A stretch of 55,175 nucleotides of DNA from Lachnospiraceae bacterium. GTDB lineage: Bacteria > Bacillota > Clostridia > Lachnospirales > Lachnospiraceae. A program made the position numbers and the translations under genes. Location: assembly GCA_004552595.1 (NCBI GenBank), contig SFNX01000001.1:1-55175 (forward strand), in the 5' to 3' direction. This document shows, piece by piece, positions 44,676-52,868 of this stretch (positions are counted from its first letter, which is position 1; every line of letters starts with the position of its first letter). The notes beneath the pieces are model-generated. The model was given only the letters and a program-made list of their open reading frames with translations, had not been told where the DNA came from and did no database searches.

Positions 44676-46928
44676 ATGATTAAACTGCATGATAATGGCG
44701 CGTTTTTAGTAAATGGCTGTCTTAGCGACAACGGCCCTTTTTCTAAGGAAGAGGGAAGGACAAAGACAATAGCCTATAATATTTTGAAGGATCACAACGT
44801 ATCAGGCAATATGGATAAGCTTCAGATTAAGTTCGATAAGCTTACAAGCCATGATATTACTTTTGTAGGAATTATTCAGACAGCACGTGCATCGGGGCTT
44901 GAGAAATTCCCGATTCCTTACGTGCTTACTAACTGCCACAATTCACTTTGTGCCGTAGGTGGAACAATTAACGAAGATGATCATATGTTTGGACTTACAT
45001 GTGCCAAAAAGTACGGCGGAATGTATGTACCGCCTCATCAGGCTGTTATTCATCAGTTTGCCAGAGAAATGCTTGCAGGCGGCGGCAAGATGATTCTTGG
45101 TTCAGATTCACATACACGTTATGGTGCACTTGGTACTATGGCAATGGGTGAGGGTGGCCCTGAGCTTGTTAAGCAGCTTCTTTCACGTACTTACGATATT
45201 AATCGTCCTGAAGTAGTTGCAGTTTATTTAACAGGCGATGTTACACCGGGCGTAGGTCCGCAGGACGTTGCTCTTGCAATTATCGGAGCTGTATTTAAGA
45301 ATGGATATGTTAAAAACAAAGTAATGGAGTTTGTTGGACCGGGTGTTAAGAATTTGTCGGCAGACTTTAGAATAGGTATCGATGTAATGACAACCGAGAC
45401 GACATGTCTTTCATCAATATGGCAGACAGATGAAGAAATTGAGGAATTCTATGCTATTCATGAGCGTCCTGAAGATTATAAGGAATTAAATCCTGAAAAC
45501 GGCGCCTACTATGACGGTGTAATTGAAGTTGATTTATCTAGTGTTGTGCCAATGATTGCAATGCCGTTCCATCCAAGCAACACTTACACAATTGATGAAG
45601 TAAATGCCAACCTTTCTGATATTTTGGCTGACGTTGAGAAAAAGGCACTTGTAAGCCTTGACGGACAGGTGGAATATTCACTTAAGGATAAAATCGTAGA
45701 CGGAAAGCTCTACGTAGAGCAGGGTGTAATAGCAGGCTGTGCCGGCGGCGGATTTGAAAATATCTGTGCTGCGGCTGATATTTTAAACGGTGCTTCAATC
45801 GGTGATGACAGATTTACACTTAACGTTTATCCTGCTTCCATGCCTGTATATATGGAGCTTATTAAAAACGGATGTGCAGCAAAGCTTCTTGAGACGGGTG
45901 CTGTTCTTAAAACTGCATTCTGCGGTCCTTGCTTCGGTGCAGGCGATACTCCTGCCAACAATGCATTCTCAATCCGTCATTCAACAAGAAACTTCCCTAA
46001 CAGAGAAGGTTCAAAGCTTCAGAACGGACAGATTTCATCTGTTGCACTTATGGATGCAAGATCAATTGCAGCTACAGCTGCCAATAAGGGATTCCTTACA
46101 TCTGCAACAAGACAGATTGAGGCTAACACATTACAGAAGTATAAATACCACTTTGATTCTACAATTTATAAGAACAGAGTATTTGATTCAAAGGGTGTTG
46201 CAGATCCTGACCAGGAAATCCAGTTTGGACCTAACATTAAGGATTGGCCTAAGATGGGTGCATTGCCTGAGAATCTTCTTCTTAAGGTTGCATCTGTTAT
46301 ACATGATCCTGTTACTACTACAGATGAACTTATTCCATCGGGAGAGACTTCATCATTCAGATCTAATCCGTTAGGACTTGCCGAGTTCACACTTTCAAGA
46401 AAGGATCCTCACTATGTAGGAATTGCCAAGGAAATTGCAAAGTGTGAAAAGGTTCGTATGGAGGGTGGACATCCTTGTGAGGTTAATGACGAGGTTAAGC
46501 CTGCAATGACAGTTGTTAAGACGAAGTTCTCAGATGCTAATCACACTAATACAGGCTTTGGCTCTACTATTTTTGCAGTTAAGCCGGGAGACGGTTCTGC
46601 AAGAGAGCAGGCAGCATCATGCCAGAAGGTTCTTGGCGGATGGGCTAATATAGCTAATGAATATGCTACAAAGAGATACCGCTCAAATCTTATTAACTGG
46701 GGAATGCTTCCATTTATCATTAAAGAGGGAGAGTTACCGTTTGAGTATTTACAGTATATCTTTATTCCTGATATTCAAAATGCAGTTAAGGAAAAGAGAG
46801 AAGAAATAAAGGCATACGCCGTCGGTGAAAGTGAGCTTAAGGAGTTTACACTTACTCTTGGAGAGCTTACCGATGATGAAAGAGAGATTATCTTAAAGGG
46901 TTGTCTCATTAACTACTATAAGGGATAA
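44676..46928 (+). CDS. Aconitase-superfamily hydratase (YbhJ-like)
   Basis: 750 residues. The [4Fe-4S] ligands are all present: C355 in AGCAGGG, and C416 and C419 in CGPC. LGSDSHTRYGALGTMAMG, RHSTRNFPNREGS and the swivel-domain region (GDGSAREQAAS, SNLINWGMLPF) are as in aconitase and isopropylmalate isomerase. It resembles the E. coli YbhJ orphan, and the true substrate is unknown. AGGAG precedes the ATG. It follows the AEC permease in one unit, and a terminator closes it. Not LeuC/D (which is a two-subunit enzyme) nor a standard AcnA or AcnB by pattern. Confidence 0.85.
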   Translation: MIKLHDNGAFLVNGCLSDNGPFSKEEGRTKTIAYNILKDHNVSGNMDKLQIKFDKLTSHDITFVGIIQTARASGLEKFPIPYVLTNCHNSLCAVGGTINEDDHMFGLTCAKKYGGMYVPPHQAVIHQFAREMLAGGGKMILGSDSHTRYGALGTMAMGEGGPELVKQLLSRTYDINRPEVVAVYLTGDVTPGVGPQDVALAIIGAVFKNGYVKNKVMEFVGPGVKNLSADFRIGIDVMTTETTCLSSIWQTDEEIEEFYAIHERPEDYKELNPENGAYYDGVIEVDLSSVVPMIAMPFHPSNTYTIDEVNANLSDILADVEKKALVSLDGQVEYSLKDKIVDGKLYVEQGVIAGCAGGGFENICAAADILNGASIGDDRFTLNVYPASMPVYMELIKNGCAAKLLETGAVLKTAFCGPCFGAGDTPANNAFSIRHSTRNFPNREGSKLQNGQISSVALMDARSIAATAANKGFLTSATRQIEANTLQKYKYHFDSTIYKNRVFDSKGVADPDQEIQFGPNIKDWPKMGALPENLLLKVASVIHDPVTTTDELIPSGETSSFRSNPLGLAEFTLSRKDPHYVGIAKEIAKCEKVRMEGGHPCEVNDEVKPAMTVVKTKFSDANHTNTGFGSTIFAVKPGDGSAREQAASCQKVLGGWANIANEYATKRYRSNLINWGMLPFIIKEGELPFEYLQYIFIPDIQNAVKEKREEIKAYAVGESELKEFTLTLGELTDDEREIILKGCLINYYKG

Positions 46929-46938
46929 GGAAGTGAAG

Positions 46939-46966
46939 ACCGGTCAGCATAAGCTGGCCGGTTTTC
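46939..46966 (+). terminator. Rho-independent terminator after the hydratase gene
   Basis: A 10-bp stem ACCGGTCAGC (46939-46948) with GCTGGCCGGT (46953-46962), one G-T pair, loop ATAA, followed by TTTTC. Starts about ten bases after the stop codon. Confidence 0.85.
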
Positions 46967-47000
46967 AAAATACATGTAATATATTTTAAAATTTGTCCGA

Positions 47001-47219
47001 TATAATAATTAGACACCCTGATCAAGTGTCAACGTTAGAAAATTTGTTAGGCCACGGAAGGTGATAGTAATCGCAGGCAAGGATGTTTGTGGGAACTGTC
47101 GTCTTTTTTTATTTCACATAAAAGAAGGAGCTTAGTGTGGCGTAGACGGTAATACTTTAGAAGTGCATTGTTATGCACATATGAGTTATATTGGAGGGCT
47201 GACAGGAAAGAAGGTTAAT
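47001..47219 (+). promoter_or_regulatory. Long leader with possible structured RNA upstream of the EF-hand gene
   Basis: A -10 TATAAT is at 47001-47006, so transcription would begin near 47013, giving a leader of about 205 bases. It can form a hairpin GACAC/GTGTC (47012-47016 with 47026-47030) and a closing CCAC/GTGG (47053-47056 with 47090-47093), then reaches a run of seven T (47104-47110). GAAAGAAGG at about 47206-47214 serves as ribosome binding site. I compared it with known riboswitch classes from memory and found no match; the T-run suggests transcription attenuation. Confidence 0.4.
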
Positions 47220-48386
47220 TTGATAATAACAAACAGCAGTATAGGAATGGATTCTGCCAGAACGTATACTTCTGTTAGCAGGGATGCTATCACGTATGAG
47301 AGAAACGTGACAACATTGTCGGCAAAGGGGTTTATGGATGCACTAAACGGTGCATATGAGAACTCTGATAATAAGAAAGCAGATATAAGCGATGAAATAA
47401 AGGAAGAGAAATTAAAAAAAGATGCCGGCACATTATCGGATAATTCCGAAGGAACTCTTGGTTTTCTAAATGGTAAATACAGCGAAATATTCACAAGAGA
47501 TATTACAAAAGTAACAAATGTAAGCGATGATACAGCTTCTACACTAAGAACAATGATTTTAAAGCTTATTCTTATGCTTCTTATCGGAAGAGGCGATACG
47601 CAAGATATGCTTAACAGGGCGTTCTCAGACGAAGGTGTGTCAGAGGGAGAGTTAGGCAGCGCACTGTCATTTACCAAGGTTACTCACAGCCTTACATATG
47701 AGCGTTATGAAGCGGAGTTTGAAGGAACTACATTTAACGCTAAAGGAGTTGTAAACACTAAAGATGGAAGGCAGATTGATTTTGGAATTGATATTTCAAT
47801 GTCAAGAAGCTTTGAACAATACGTCAGGGAAACCGGTGTATGTGAGACTTTAAATGCACGACTTACCGACCCGCTTGTCATTAATCTTGATAACTGCGCA
47901 GCAGATATTTCCGATCAGAAGTTTTTATTTGATATAGACGCTGACGGTGATATGGACAACATATCAATGCTTGGCAAGGGAAGTGGCTTTTTAGCTCTTG
48001 ATCAGAATGAAGACGGAATAATTAATGACGGAAGCGAGCTTTTTGGAACAAAATCAGGAGATGGTTTTGCAGATTTGAGTAAGTATGACAGCGACGGTAA
48101 CGGTTGGATTGATGAAGCAGATGAAGTTTTTGATAAGCTCAGCATAATGTGCTTTAACGAAGACGGCTCAACATCCCTTTATAAGCTTAAGGACAAAGAT
48201 GTCGGTGCAATTTACCTTGGAAGTAAAGACACTGAATTCAGTGTCACAAATCAGGAGAACATATTAAATGCCAAAGTCAGAAAGACCGGCCTGTTCTTAT
48301 ATGAATCAGGTACAGTTGGAAGCGTTCAGCACGTTGATTTAGCTACGGGAGATGCTATAAGTGAGCCGGTAAGCTATAGTGCATAG
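47220..48386 (+). CDS. EF-hand-like calcium-binding protein of unknown function
   Basis: 388 residues. The N-terminus (MIITNSSIGMDSARTYTSVS) lacks a signal peptide but has a short Ser/Tyr-rich motif that I recall at the start of many Lachnospiraceae proteins. The C-terminal third holds Asp-rich loops: DIDADGDMDN (238-247), DQNEDGIIND (261-270) followed by GSELFGTKSGDGF, and YDSDGNGWIDEADEVF (289-304), all of the calcium-binding kind seen in RTX-type adhesins. The central region is hydrophobic at 112-123. TTG 47220 with GAAAGAAGG upstream is preferred over GTG 47163. Role unknown; a secreted or surface function would need a non-Sec route. Confidence 0.6.
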   Translation: MIITNSSIGMDSARTYTSVSRDAITYERNVTTLSAKGFMDALNGAYENSDNKKADISDEIKEEKLKKDAGTLSDNSEGTLGFLNGKYSEIFTRDITKVTNVSDDTASTLRTMILKLILMLLIGRGDTQDMLNRAFSDEGVSEGELGSALSFTKVTHSLTYERYEAEFEGTTFNAKGVVNTKDGRQIDFGIDISMSRSFEQYVRETGVCETLNARLTDPLVINLDNCAADISDQKFLFDIDADGDMDNISMLGKGSGFLALDQNEDGIINDGSELFGTKSGDGFADLSKYDSDGNGWIDEADEVFDKLSIMCFNEDGSTSLYKLKDKDVGAIYLGSKDTEFSVTNQENILNAKVRKTGLFLYESGTVGSVQHVDLATGDAISEPVSYSA

Positions 48387-48440
48387 AATGAGTAAACCTA
48401 AGTTGTTAATTTGCAGGTACGCTTTGGCAATATGAAATGA

Positions 48441-48469
48441 GGGTGTCTAATGAAGACGCCCTTATTTTT
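48441..48469 (+). terminator. Rho-independent terminator after the EF-hand gene
   Basis: A stem GGGTGTC (48441-48447) with GACGCCC (48455-48461), one G-T pair, 7-base loop, followed by TTATTTTTA. It shows the following gene is separately transcribed. Confidence 0.8.
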
Positions 48470-48489
48470 AACAAAAATTCACAAAGTTA

Positions 48490-48498
48490 TGGTAAAAT
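48490..48498 (+). promoter_or_regulatory. Extended -10 promoter close to the start codon
   Basis: TGGTAAAAT (48490-48498) is an extended -10 motif; the -35 region is weak. Transcription would begin about 48504, only a base or two before ATG 48506, so the mRNA would be nearly leaderless. No ribosome binding site lies upstream of that ATG. Confidence 0.45.
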
Positions 48499-48505
48499 AC
48501 AACGT

Positions 48506-49726
48506 ATGGAAAAAGAAAAGAAGAGAAAACTTAATATTTCAAGATATACATTTGGAAACTTGTTTATCATTGCGGGAATTCTCATTATCACGACGCTTGA
48601 ATGGCATTTTTACGATATGTATCAGGCGTTCACAAGGTATGGAACGCTTATTACGTTTGTGGCGTTAGCAGGCACTTTTTTATGCTACGTTGATATTAAG
48701 GATGCAATTAAGGACAAGCTTTTCTGGCTTATGGTAGTTACGGACCTTGTTGCGCTTATTAACCTGATTTTACTTGGCTCTAATAAGGGAAGTCTACTTA
48801 TAGTTGTCGATTTTATGCTTATCCTCTACCTTTCCGATAAGATTGTATTTTCGATTAAGGAAAGCTATTTCGTGCTGATTTACATTGCATTTTTCTTCTT
48901 TTACTGGACAATCGATGTTAAAGGGTACTTCAAAGGCTATAACACAAATTACGGCGGACTCATTCTGATTACCGGATTTGCATGCGTTATGATAATTATG
49001 CAGGTTGCGAATGAGAATATGCAAGGTAAGTATTATAGGTACATCGGTGAATTTGGCGATATCGAAGGCAAGAAGACGTGGTGGAAGAGAAACTGGTGGT
49101 ATCCGCCGCTTTGTATCTTCCTTGTTATACTTTCGTTTAATATTATCTCGTGGTACAGGTCAAGGACTGCGCTGATGGGGCTTATCGCACTTCTTGCTAT
49201 TATTTTGCTTCCTGAGAAAATAGTCAGAAATAAGGTTATTTACCCGCTCATATGCTTTTTCTCAACCTTTGGTGCAATTTTACTGGCCACCCTTTACATT
49301 GGATTTGGCAGGATTTTTGGTGCTAAAGGCAATATTACGCTTTTCTACAAGGATATAGTTTCGGGAAGAAATGAAATATGGACAGAGCTTTTCAATGCGT
49401 TTCTTGAAAAGCCGCTTACGGGAATCGGATCTTCGTATACAATGAAGCTTGATTTTATGGAAGGAATGCTTGAAGCACACAGTGCAATGCTTGATATTTT
49501 AGTAGTACACGGAATTATCGTATTTATTCCGCTTTGTGCACTTTTGACATACAGAATTTACAAATTAAAGGAAAAGTCCTGTGTAGGAAACGTAGACAAG
49601 GCTGTATTTGCCGCAATTATATGTGTCATGGTGACAGGATTTTTCGAGAATTATTACATAGTTCAGCCGTTCTCATTAATTCTTTTGTGCCTTCTTGCAA
49701 TTAATCCAGTGAATATAAGAGATTAG
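48506..49726 (+). CDS. O-antigen ligase/polymerase-like membrane protein
   Basis: 406 residues with about ten membrane helices. WYRSRTALMG, FYKDIVSGRNEIWTELF, KPLTGIGSS and AHSAMLDILVVHGIIVF are the same motifs as the paralogue at 11580 (WHRARGAF, SGRENIWYEF, VHNAMYDILVIHGV). This fits the Wzy_C/WaaL group acting on lipid-linked glycans at the outer face of the membrane. It stands alone between two terminators or intergenic regions. The ORF extends upstream to 48437, but that part crosses the terminator of the previous gene, so ATG 48506 is the better start; it has no ribosome binding site. Confidence 0.78.
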   Translation: MEKEKKRKLNISRYTFGNLFIIAGILIITTLEWHFYDMYQAFTRYGTLITFVALAGTFLCYVDIKDAIKDKLFWLMVVTDLVALINLILLGSNKGSLLIVVDFMLILYLSDKIVFSIKESYFVLIYIAFFFFYWTIDVKGYFKGYNTNYGGLILITGFACVMIIMQVANENMQGKYYRYIGEFGDIEGKKTWWKRNWWYPPLCIFLVILSFNIISWYRSRTALMGLIALLAIILLPEKIVRNKVIYPLICFFSTFGAILLATLYIGFGRIFGAKGNITLFYKDIVSGRNEIWTELFNAFLEKPLTGIGSSYTMKLDFMEGMLEAHSAMLDILVVHGIIVFIPLCALLTYRIYKLKEKSCVGNVDKAVFAAIICVMVTGFFENYYIVQPFSLILLCLLAINPVNIRD

Positions 49727-49857
49727 AACATTTGTAAAAATGTTACATATCATCACAACACCACGGTAAAGTGATAATGTGCAAAATGTACAAATTCATT
49801 ATAATAATTAAAAAGTTTTTGTAACTATTAACTATAAGTTAACAGTTTGTTCATAAT

Positions 49858-49886
49858 TTGTTCATATTCGAATTGTATATTATAAA
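49858..49886 (+). promoter_or_regulatory. Promoter for the candidate structured RNA
   Basis: -35 TTGTTC (49858-49863), a 17-base spacer and -10 TATAAA (49881-49886). Start of transcription expected near 49892. Confidence 0.5.
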
Positions 49887-49890
49887 CAGT

Positions 49891-50041
49891 TCCAAGGGGA
49901 GTCACATGATTCCTCAGCGGGACTACTAAGTAAGAAATTCACAGATGAAATTTTTCATAATATGGCCGGGCGACTCTCATCCGCTCGGCCACTCCTCACT
50001 TTTCGAGGTCGTTTCTTCCATACTTTCATAAGATGAAGGTA
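49891..50041 (+). ncRNA. Candidate structured noncoding RNA
   Basis: Several stem-loops follow one another: GGGGAGTCA/TGATTCCTC (49896-49904 with 49907-49915), ATGAAA/TTTCAT (49945-49950 with 49953-49958), TGGCCGGGCG/CGCTCGGCCA (49963-49972 with 49982-49991), CCTC/GAGG (49994-49997 with 50005-50008) and TACTTTCAT/ATGAAGGTA (50021-50029 with 50033-50041). GC content rises compared with flanking DNA and a promoter sits just upstream, with no reading frame. I cannot match it to tmRNA, 6S RNA, SRP RNA, RNase P or a riboswitch by recall; identity is open. Confidence 0.45.
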
Positions 50042-50066
50042 TTATATATATAAGGTGGTTACATGT

Positions 50067-50110
50067 AGAACCTCTTGCATTTAGCAGGAGGTTCTTGTAT
50101 GTTGTTATGC
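50067..50110 (+). terminator. Stem-loop terminator or attenuator before the oxidoreductase gene
   Basis: A 12-bp stem AGAACCTCTTGC (50067-50078) with GCAGGAGGTTCT (50084-50095), one G-T pair, loop ATTTA, followed by TGTATGTTGTT, a weak T-rich tail. It would end the candidate RNA or regulate downstream transcription. Confidence 0.55.
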
Positions 50111-50243
50111 GGTGAATATAAGAACAACAGATTCATTATTGGTAAAGCATAATTTTTCAGCATTTGATATAATATTAGTGAATTTGAAGGTTTTTCGGTA
50201 GTTAGCTTTAAGTATTACTGATAACAATAGAAAGGATTTTTTT

Positions 50244-51614
50244 ATGAAATATGATGTTTTAATTGTTGGTGCCGGTCCGGGCGGTATATTCTCTTCATAT
50301 GAGCTTGTGAAGCTTAATCCTGATTTAAAGATTGGTGTAATCGAAGCAGGCCATCAGCTTGATAAGAGAAAATGTCCTATTGACGGAGACAAGGTAAAGT
50401 CATGTATCGGATGTCAGAGCTGCTCGATAATGAGCGGATTTGGCGGCGCAGGCGCATTTTCCGATGGTAAATACAACATTACGAATGACTTTGGCGGCAC
50501 GCTTTATGAATATATCGGCAAGCAGAAGGCACTTGACCTTATGAAATATGTTGACGAAATCAATATGAAATACGGCGGAGAGGGTACTAAGCTTTATTCA
50601 ACCTCCGGTACTAAGTTTAAGAAGCTCTGCATGCAGAACGACCTTCATCTTCTTGATGCGTCGGTTCGCCATCTTGGAACCGATATTAACTACGTCGTGC
50701 TTGAAAATCTGTATACTTTCCTTAAGGACAAGGTTGATTTCGTGTTCGATAAGGCTGTTGAGCATATTAAGGCAGTTGATGGAGGGTATGAGCTTACATT
50801 AAGTGATGGTGTTACACACGAGTGTAAGGACTGCATAATTTCTGTAGGACGAAGCGGAAGTAAGTGGATGGAGAAGGTTTGTAAAGAAATGGACATCCCG
50901 ACTAATTCTAACCGAGTTGATATCGGTGTCAGAGTTGAACTTCCGGCTGTTGTCTTTTCACATCTTACAGATGAGCTTTACGAGAGTAAAATCGTATACC
51001 GTACAGAGAAGTATGAGGATAAGGTGCGTACATTCTGCATGAATCCGAAGGGTGCTGTTGTTAACGAGAACACTAACGGAATTATTACTGTTAACGGTCA
51101 CAGCTATGAGGATCCGGCTAAGCAGACTGAGAACACTAACTTTGCGCTGCTTGTTGCGAAGCACTTTTCAGAACCGTTTAAGGATTCTAACGGCTATGGC
51201 GAATCGATTGCAAGACTCTCTAACATGCTTGGAGGCGGCGTAATCGTTCAGCGTTTCGGCGATTTAATCAGAGGCCAGAGATCAACTCCTAAGCGTATTC
51301 AGGAGTCATTCACACAGCCTACACTGAATGCAACACCGGGAGATTTAAGTCTTGTTCTTCCAAAGCGTATTCTTGATGGAATTATTGACATGATTTATGC
51401 CTTGGACAAAATTGCACCGGGTACTGCAAATGATGACACGCTTCTTTACGGTGTTGAAGTTAAATTCTATAACATGGAAGTTGAAGTTGATGAGCATCTT
51501 GAGAGTAAGTATAAGGGTCTCTATATCATCGGCGACGGCTCAGGAATTACGCATTCACTTTCGCATGCATCTGCAAGCGGCGTGCACGTAGCAAGAAGAA
51601 TTGCCGGAGCTTAA
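50244..51614 (+). CDS. FAD-dependent oxidoreductase (COG2509-like) with a Cys-rich cluster
   Basis: 456 residues. The dinucleotide-binding GAGPGG (9-14) opens the protein, and a second FAD motif is near the end (GLYIIGDGSGITHSLSHASA). A four-Cys cluster, C44 and C54-x2-C57-x2-C60 (SCIGCQSC), follows with the GFGGAGAFSDGKY motif. This is an uncharacterised dehydrogenase family of anaerobes. The Cys cluster could carry an iron-sulfur centre or a metal. AGAAAGGA precedes the start. Function unknown; electron transfer to a small substrate is likely. Convergent with the next minus-strand gene. Confidence 0.82.
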   Translation: MKYDVLIVGAGPGGIFSSYELVKLNPDLKIGVIEAGHQLDKRKCPIDGDKVKSCIGCQSCSIMSGFGGAGAFSDGKYNITNDFGGTLYEYIGKQKALDLMKYVDEINMKYGGEGTKLYSTSGTKFKKLCMQNDLHLLDASVRHLGTDINYVVLENLYTFLKDKVDFVFDKAVEHIKAVDGGYELTLSDGVTHECKDCIISVGRSGSKWMEKVCKEMDIPTNSNRVDIGVRVELPAVVFSHLTDELYESKIVYRTEKYEDKVRTFCMNPKGAVVNENTNGIITVNGHSYEDPAKQTENTNFALLVAKHFSEPFKDSNGYGESIARLSNMLGGGVIVQRFGDLIRGQRSTPKRIQESFTQPTLNATPGDLSLVLPKRILDGIIDMIYALDKIAPGTANDDTLLYGVEVKFYNMEVEVDEHLESKYKGLYIIGDGSGITHSLSHASASGVHVARRIAGA

Positions 51615-51651
51615 GTAAATCCGACCGGCATAGTGACATATTAATAAAATT

Positions 51652-51691
51652 AAGGACCGCTAAATCCTTTTAGCGGCCCTTTCTTTTTCCT
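51652..51691. terminator. Bidirectional terminator between convergent genes
   Basis: Stem GGACCGCTAAA with TTTAGCGGCCC (core 51657-51664 with 51669-51676), followed by TTTCTTTTT on the plus strand and by a short U-run on the minus strand. The minus-strand stop codon (51660-51662) lies inside the stem. Confidence 0.78.
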
Positions 51692-52337
51692 GCTTTTCTA
51701 TTAAGTCCTGCATCTTCTCGTTAAGTGCAAGCATTTCATCGTCAAGAACTGATACCATCTGCGCACAGTCATAAAGTCTGCGGCGGATGTTTTTAATTTC
51801 TTCGTCCGAATCGTCCTGGTCAAGCTTGTAATTCACCTTGTGCTCAAGCGAAGCCCAGAAATCCATCGCAACAGTTCGAATCTGAATCTCAACCTTAGTA
51901 TCGACAACCGAATCAGATAAATAAATCGGAACCGACACAATCATGTGGAAGCTCTTATATCCGCTCTCTTTAGGTGAGATGATGTAGTCCTTAACCGAAA
52001 TAACCTTAATGTCATTCTGGTTACGAATCATCTCGGCAATTCTGTAAATATCTGACGTAAACGAGCAGATTACCCTGATTCCCGCAATGTCGTTAATAAA
52101 TTCACGCATGTTCTCAATTGTAGAATCAAGCCCACGCTTTTTAAGTTTTTTAACTATACTCTCAGGCGATTTGATTCGCTGCTTTATGTGTTCAATCGGA
52201 TTGTACTGATGAATGTGCTTGAATTCCTCGTTAAGAATCTCAAGTTTCGTGCCGACTTCCATAAGAGCCGACTTGTAGAGGAGCATCATTGTCTCCCAAC
52301 TGTCTACTCCATCCGACATTTTGCTGTTATAGTCCAT
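51660..52337 (-). CDS. Small alarmone synthetase (RelA/SpoT domain, RelQ-like)
   Basis: 225 residues, a lone synthetase domain without the HD hydrolase. DIAGIRVICSFTSDIYRIA, KDYIISPKESGYKSFHMIV, and VEIQIRTVAMDFWASLEHK are the conserved ppGpp-synthetase motifs. It makes (p)ppGpp from GTP/GDP and ATP in response to stress. The C-terminal 45 residues are a charged helix that could mediate tetramer formation, as in RelQ. GGAGTG is 5 bases before the ATG at 52337. Named RelQ-like because SAS1/SAS2 cannot be told apart safely by eye. Confidence 0.92.
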   Translation of the reverse strand: MDYNSKMSDGVDSWETMMLLYKSALMEVGTKLEILNEEFKHIHQYNPIEHIKQRIKSPESIVKKLKKRGLDSTIENMREFINDIAGIRVICSFTSDIYRIAEMIRNQNDIKVISVKDYIISPKESGYKSFHMIVSVPIYLSDSVVDTKVEIQIRTVAMDFWASLEHKVNYKLDQDDSDEEIKNIRRRLYDCAQMVSVLDDEMLALNEKMQDLIEKQEKERAAKRI

Positions 52338-52445
52338 GTTTCACTCCATAAGAAAAATATCCCTTACTTCATAATTATATCAAAGCGCTACATTAAATTC
52401 TACAAATTCACAGATAATTCAACAATTGAGAGGCATCTTAAAGGA

Positions 52446-52473
52446 TTAAGTTTTAAGGAAAGTGTGATATAAT
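52446..52473 (+). promoter_or_regulatory. Promoter for the 94-residue protein gene
   Basis: -35 TTAAGT (52446-52451), 16-base spacer, extended -10 TGATATAAT (52465-52473). Leader of about 85 bases to ATG 52563. The region 52338-52562 is the divergent gap with the minus-strand alarmone synthetase gene, and I see no other signal in it. Confidence 0.5.
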
Positions 52474-52562
52474 AAATTCCAATGCAATTAAATCATGATA
52501 ATAAGAGAATTTTTCATGGATTGATATGCATTCTATGAAAACAGAACGGAATTAAATTATAG

Positions 52563-52847
52563 ATGTTTACACTCTGGGCAAGAGAATTTAAAGATAATAA
52601 AATGATCAAAAACATGACGATACGCGATGACAGAAAAGAAACGCGTACGCATAAGATTTTTGATGCAATTGACAAAATCTGCTATGAATTCGATTTAAGT
52701 AAGCCAATATGGCTTGATTCAAATATCGCAGAGTTTAAGAAGATCTCCAAGGTCAGATTCAAAAAAGACAGCTTTATTGATGAAATTGACTTTGATTACC
52801 TGGAATTAGCAGTTATTGAAGAAGATGAGGAATGGGAATATCTGTAG
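52563..52847 (+). CDS. Small conserved clostridial protein of unknown function
   Basis: 94 residues. TLWAREFKDNKMIKNMTIRD, THKIFDAIDKICYEFDLSKP and a C-terminal EIDFDYLELAVIEEDEEW make it look like a compact alpha/beta cytoplasmic protein that I recall as widespread in Clostridia but without a known role. Very acidic C-terminus. No clear ribosome binding site. It is followed 21 bases later by the GT39-like gene. Confidence 0.7.
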   Translation: MFTLWAREFKDNKMIKNMTIRDDRKETRTHKIFDAIDKICYEFDLSKPIWLDSNIAEFKKISKVRFKKDSFIDEIDFDYLELAVIEEDEEWEYL

Positions 52848-52868
52848 ATATAAGCAGGATTATTTGAC

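Larger units (their letters stand above)
49727..50243. other. 517-base intergenic region
   Basis: No ORF of note. The first 130 bases (49727-49857) are AT-rich with no recognised signal. From 49858 there is a promoter, a hairpin-rich segment (49891-50041), an AT-rich link and a 12-bp stem-loop (50067-50095). After that, 50101-50243 holds only the leader of the oxidoreductase gene, with AGAAAGGA at 50230-50237. Confidence 0.6.

Noticed and set aside
45790..46374. 194-codon open frame in another frame of the hydratase gene
   Set aside because: Leu/Ser/His-rich composition typical of out-of-frame reading; the hydratase motifs lie in the true frame over the same region.
47012..47110. Cyclic-di-GMP or cobalamin riboswitch before the EF-hand gene
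   Set aside because: The conserved cores that I know of these classes are absent; only generic hairpins and a T-run are seen.
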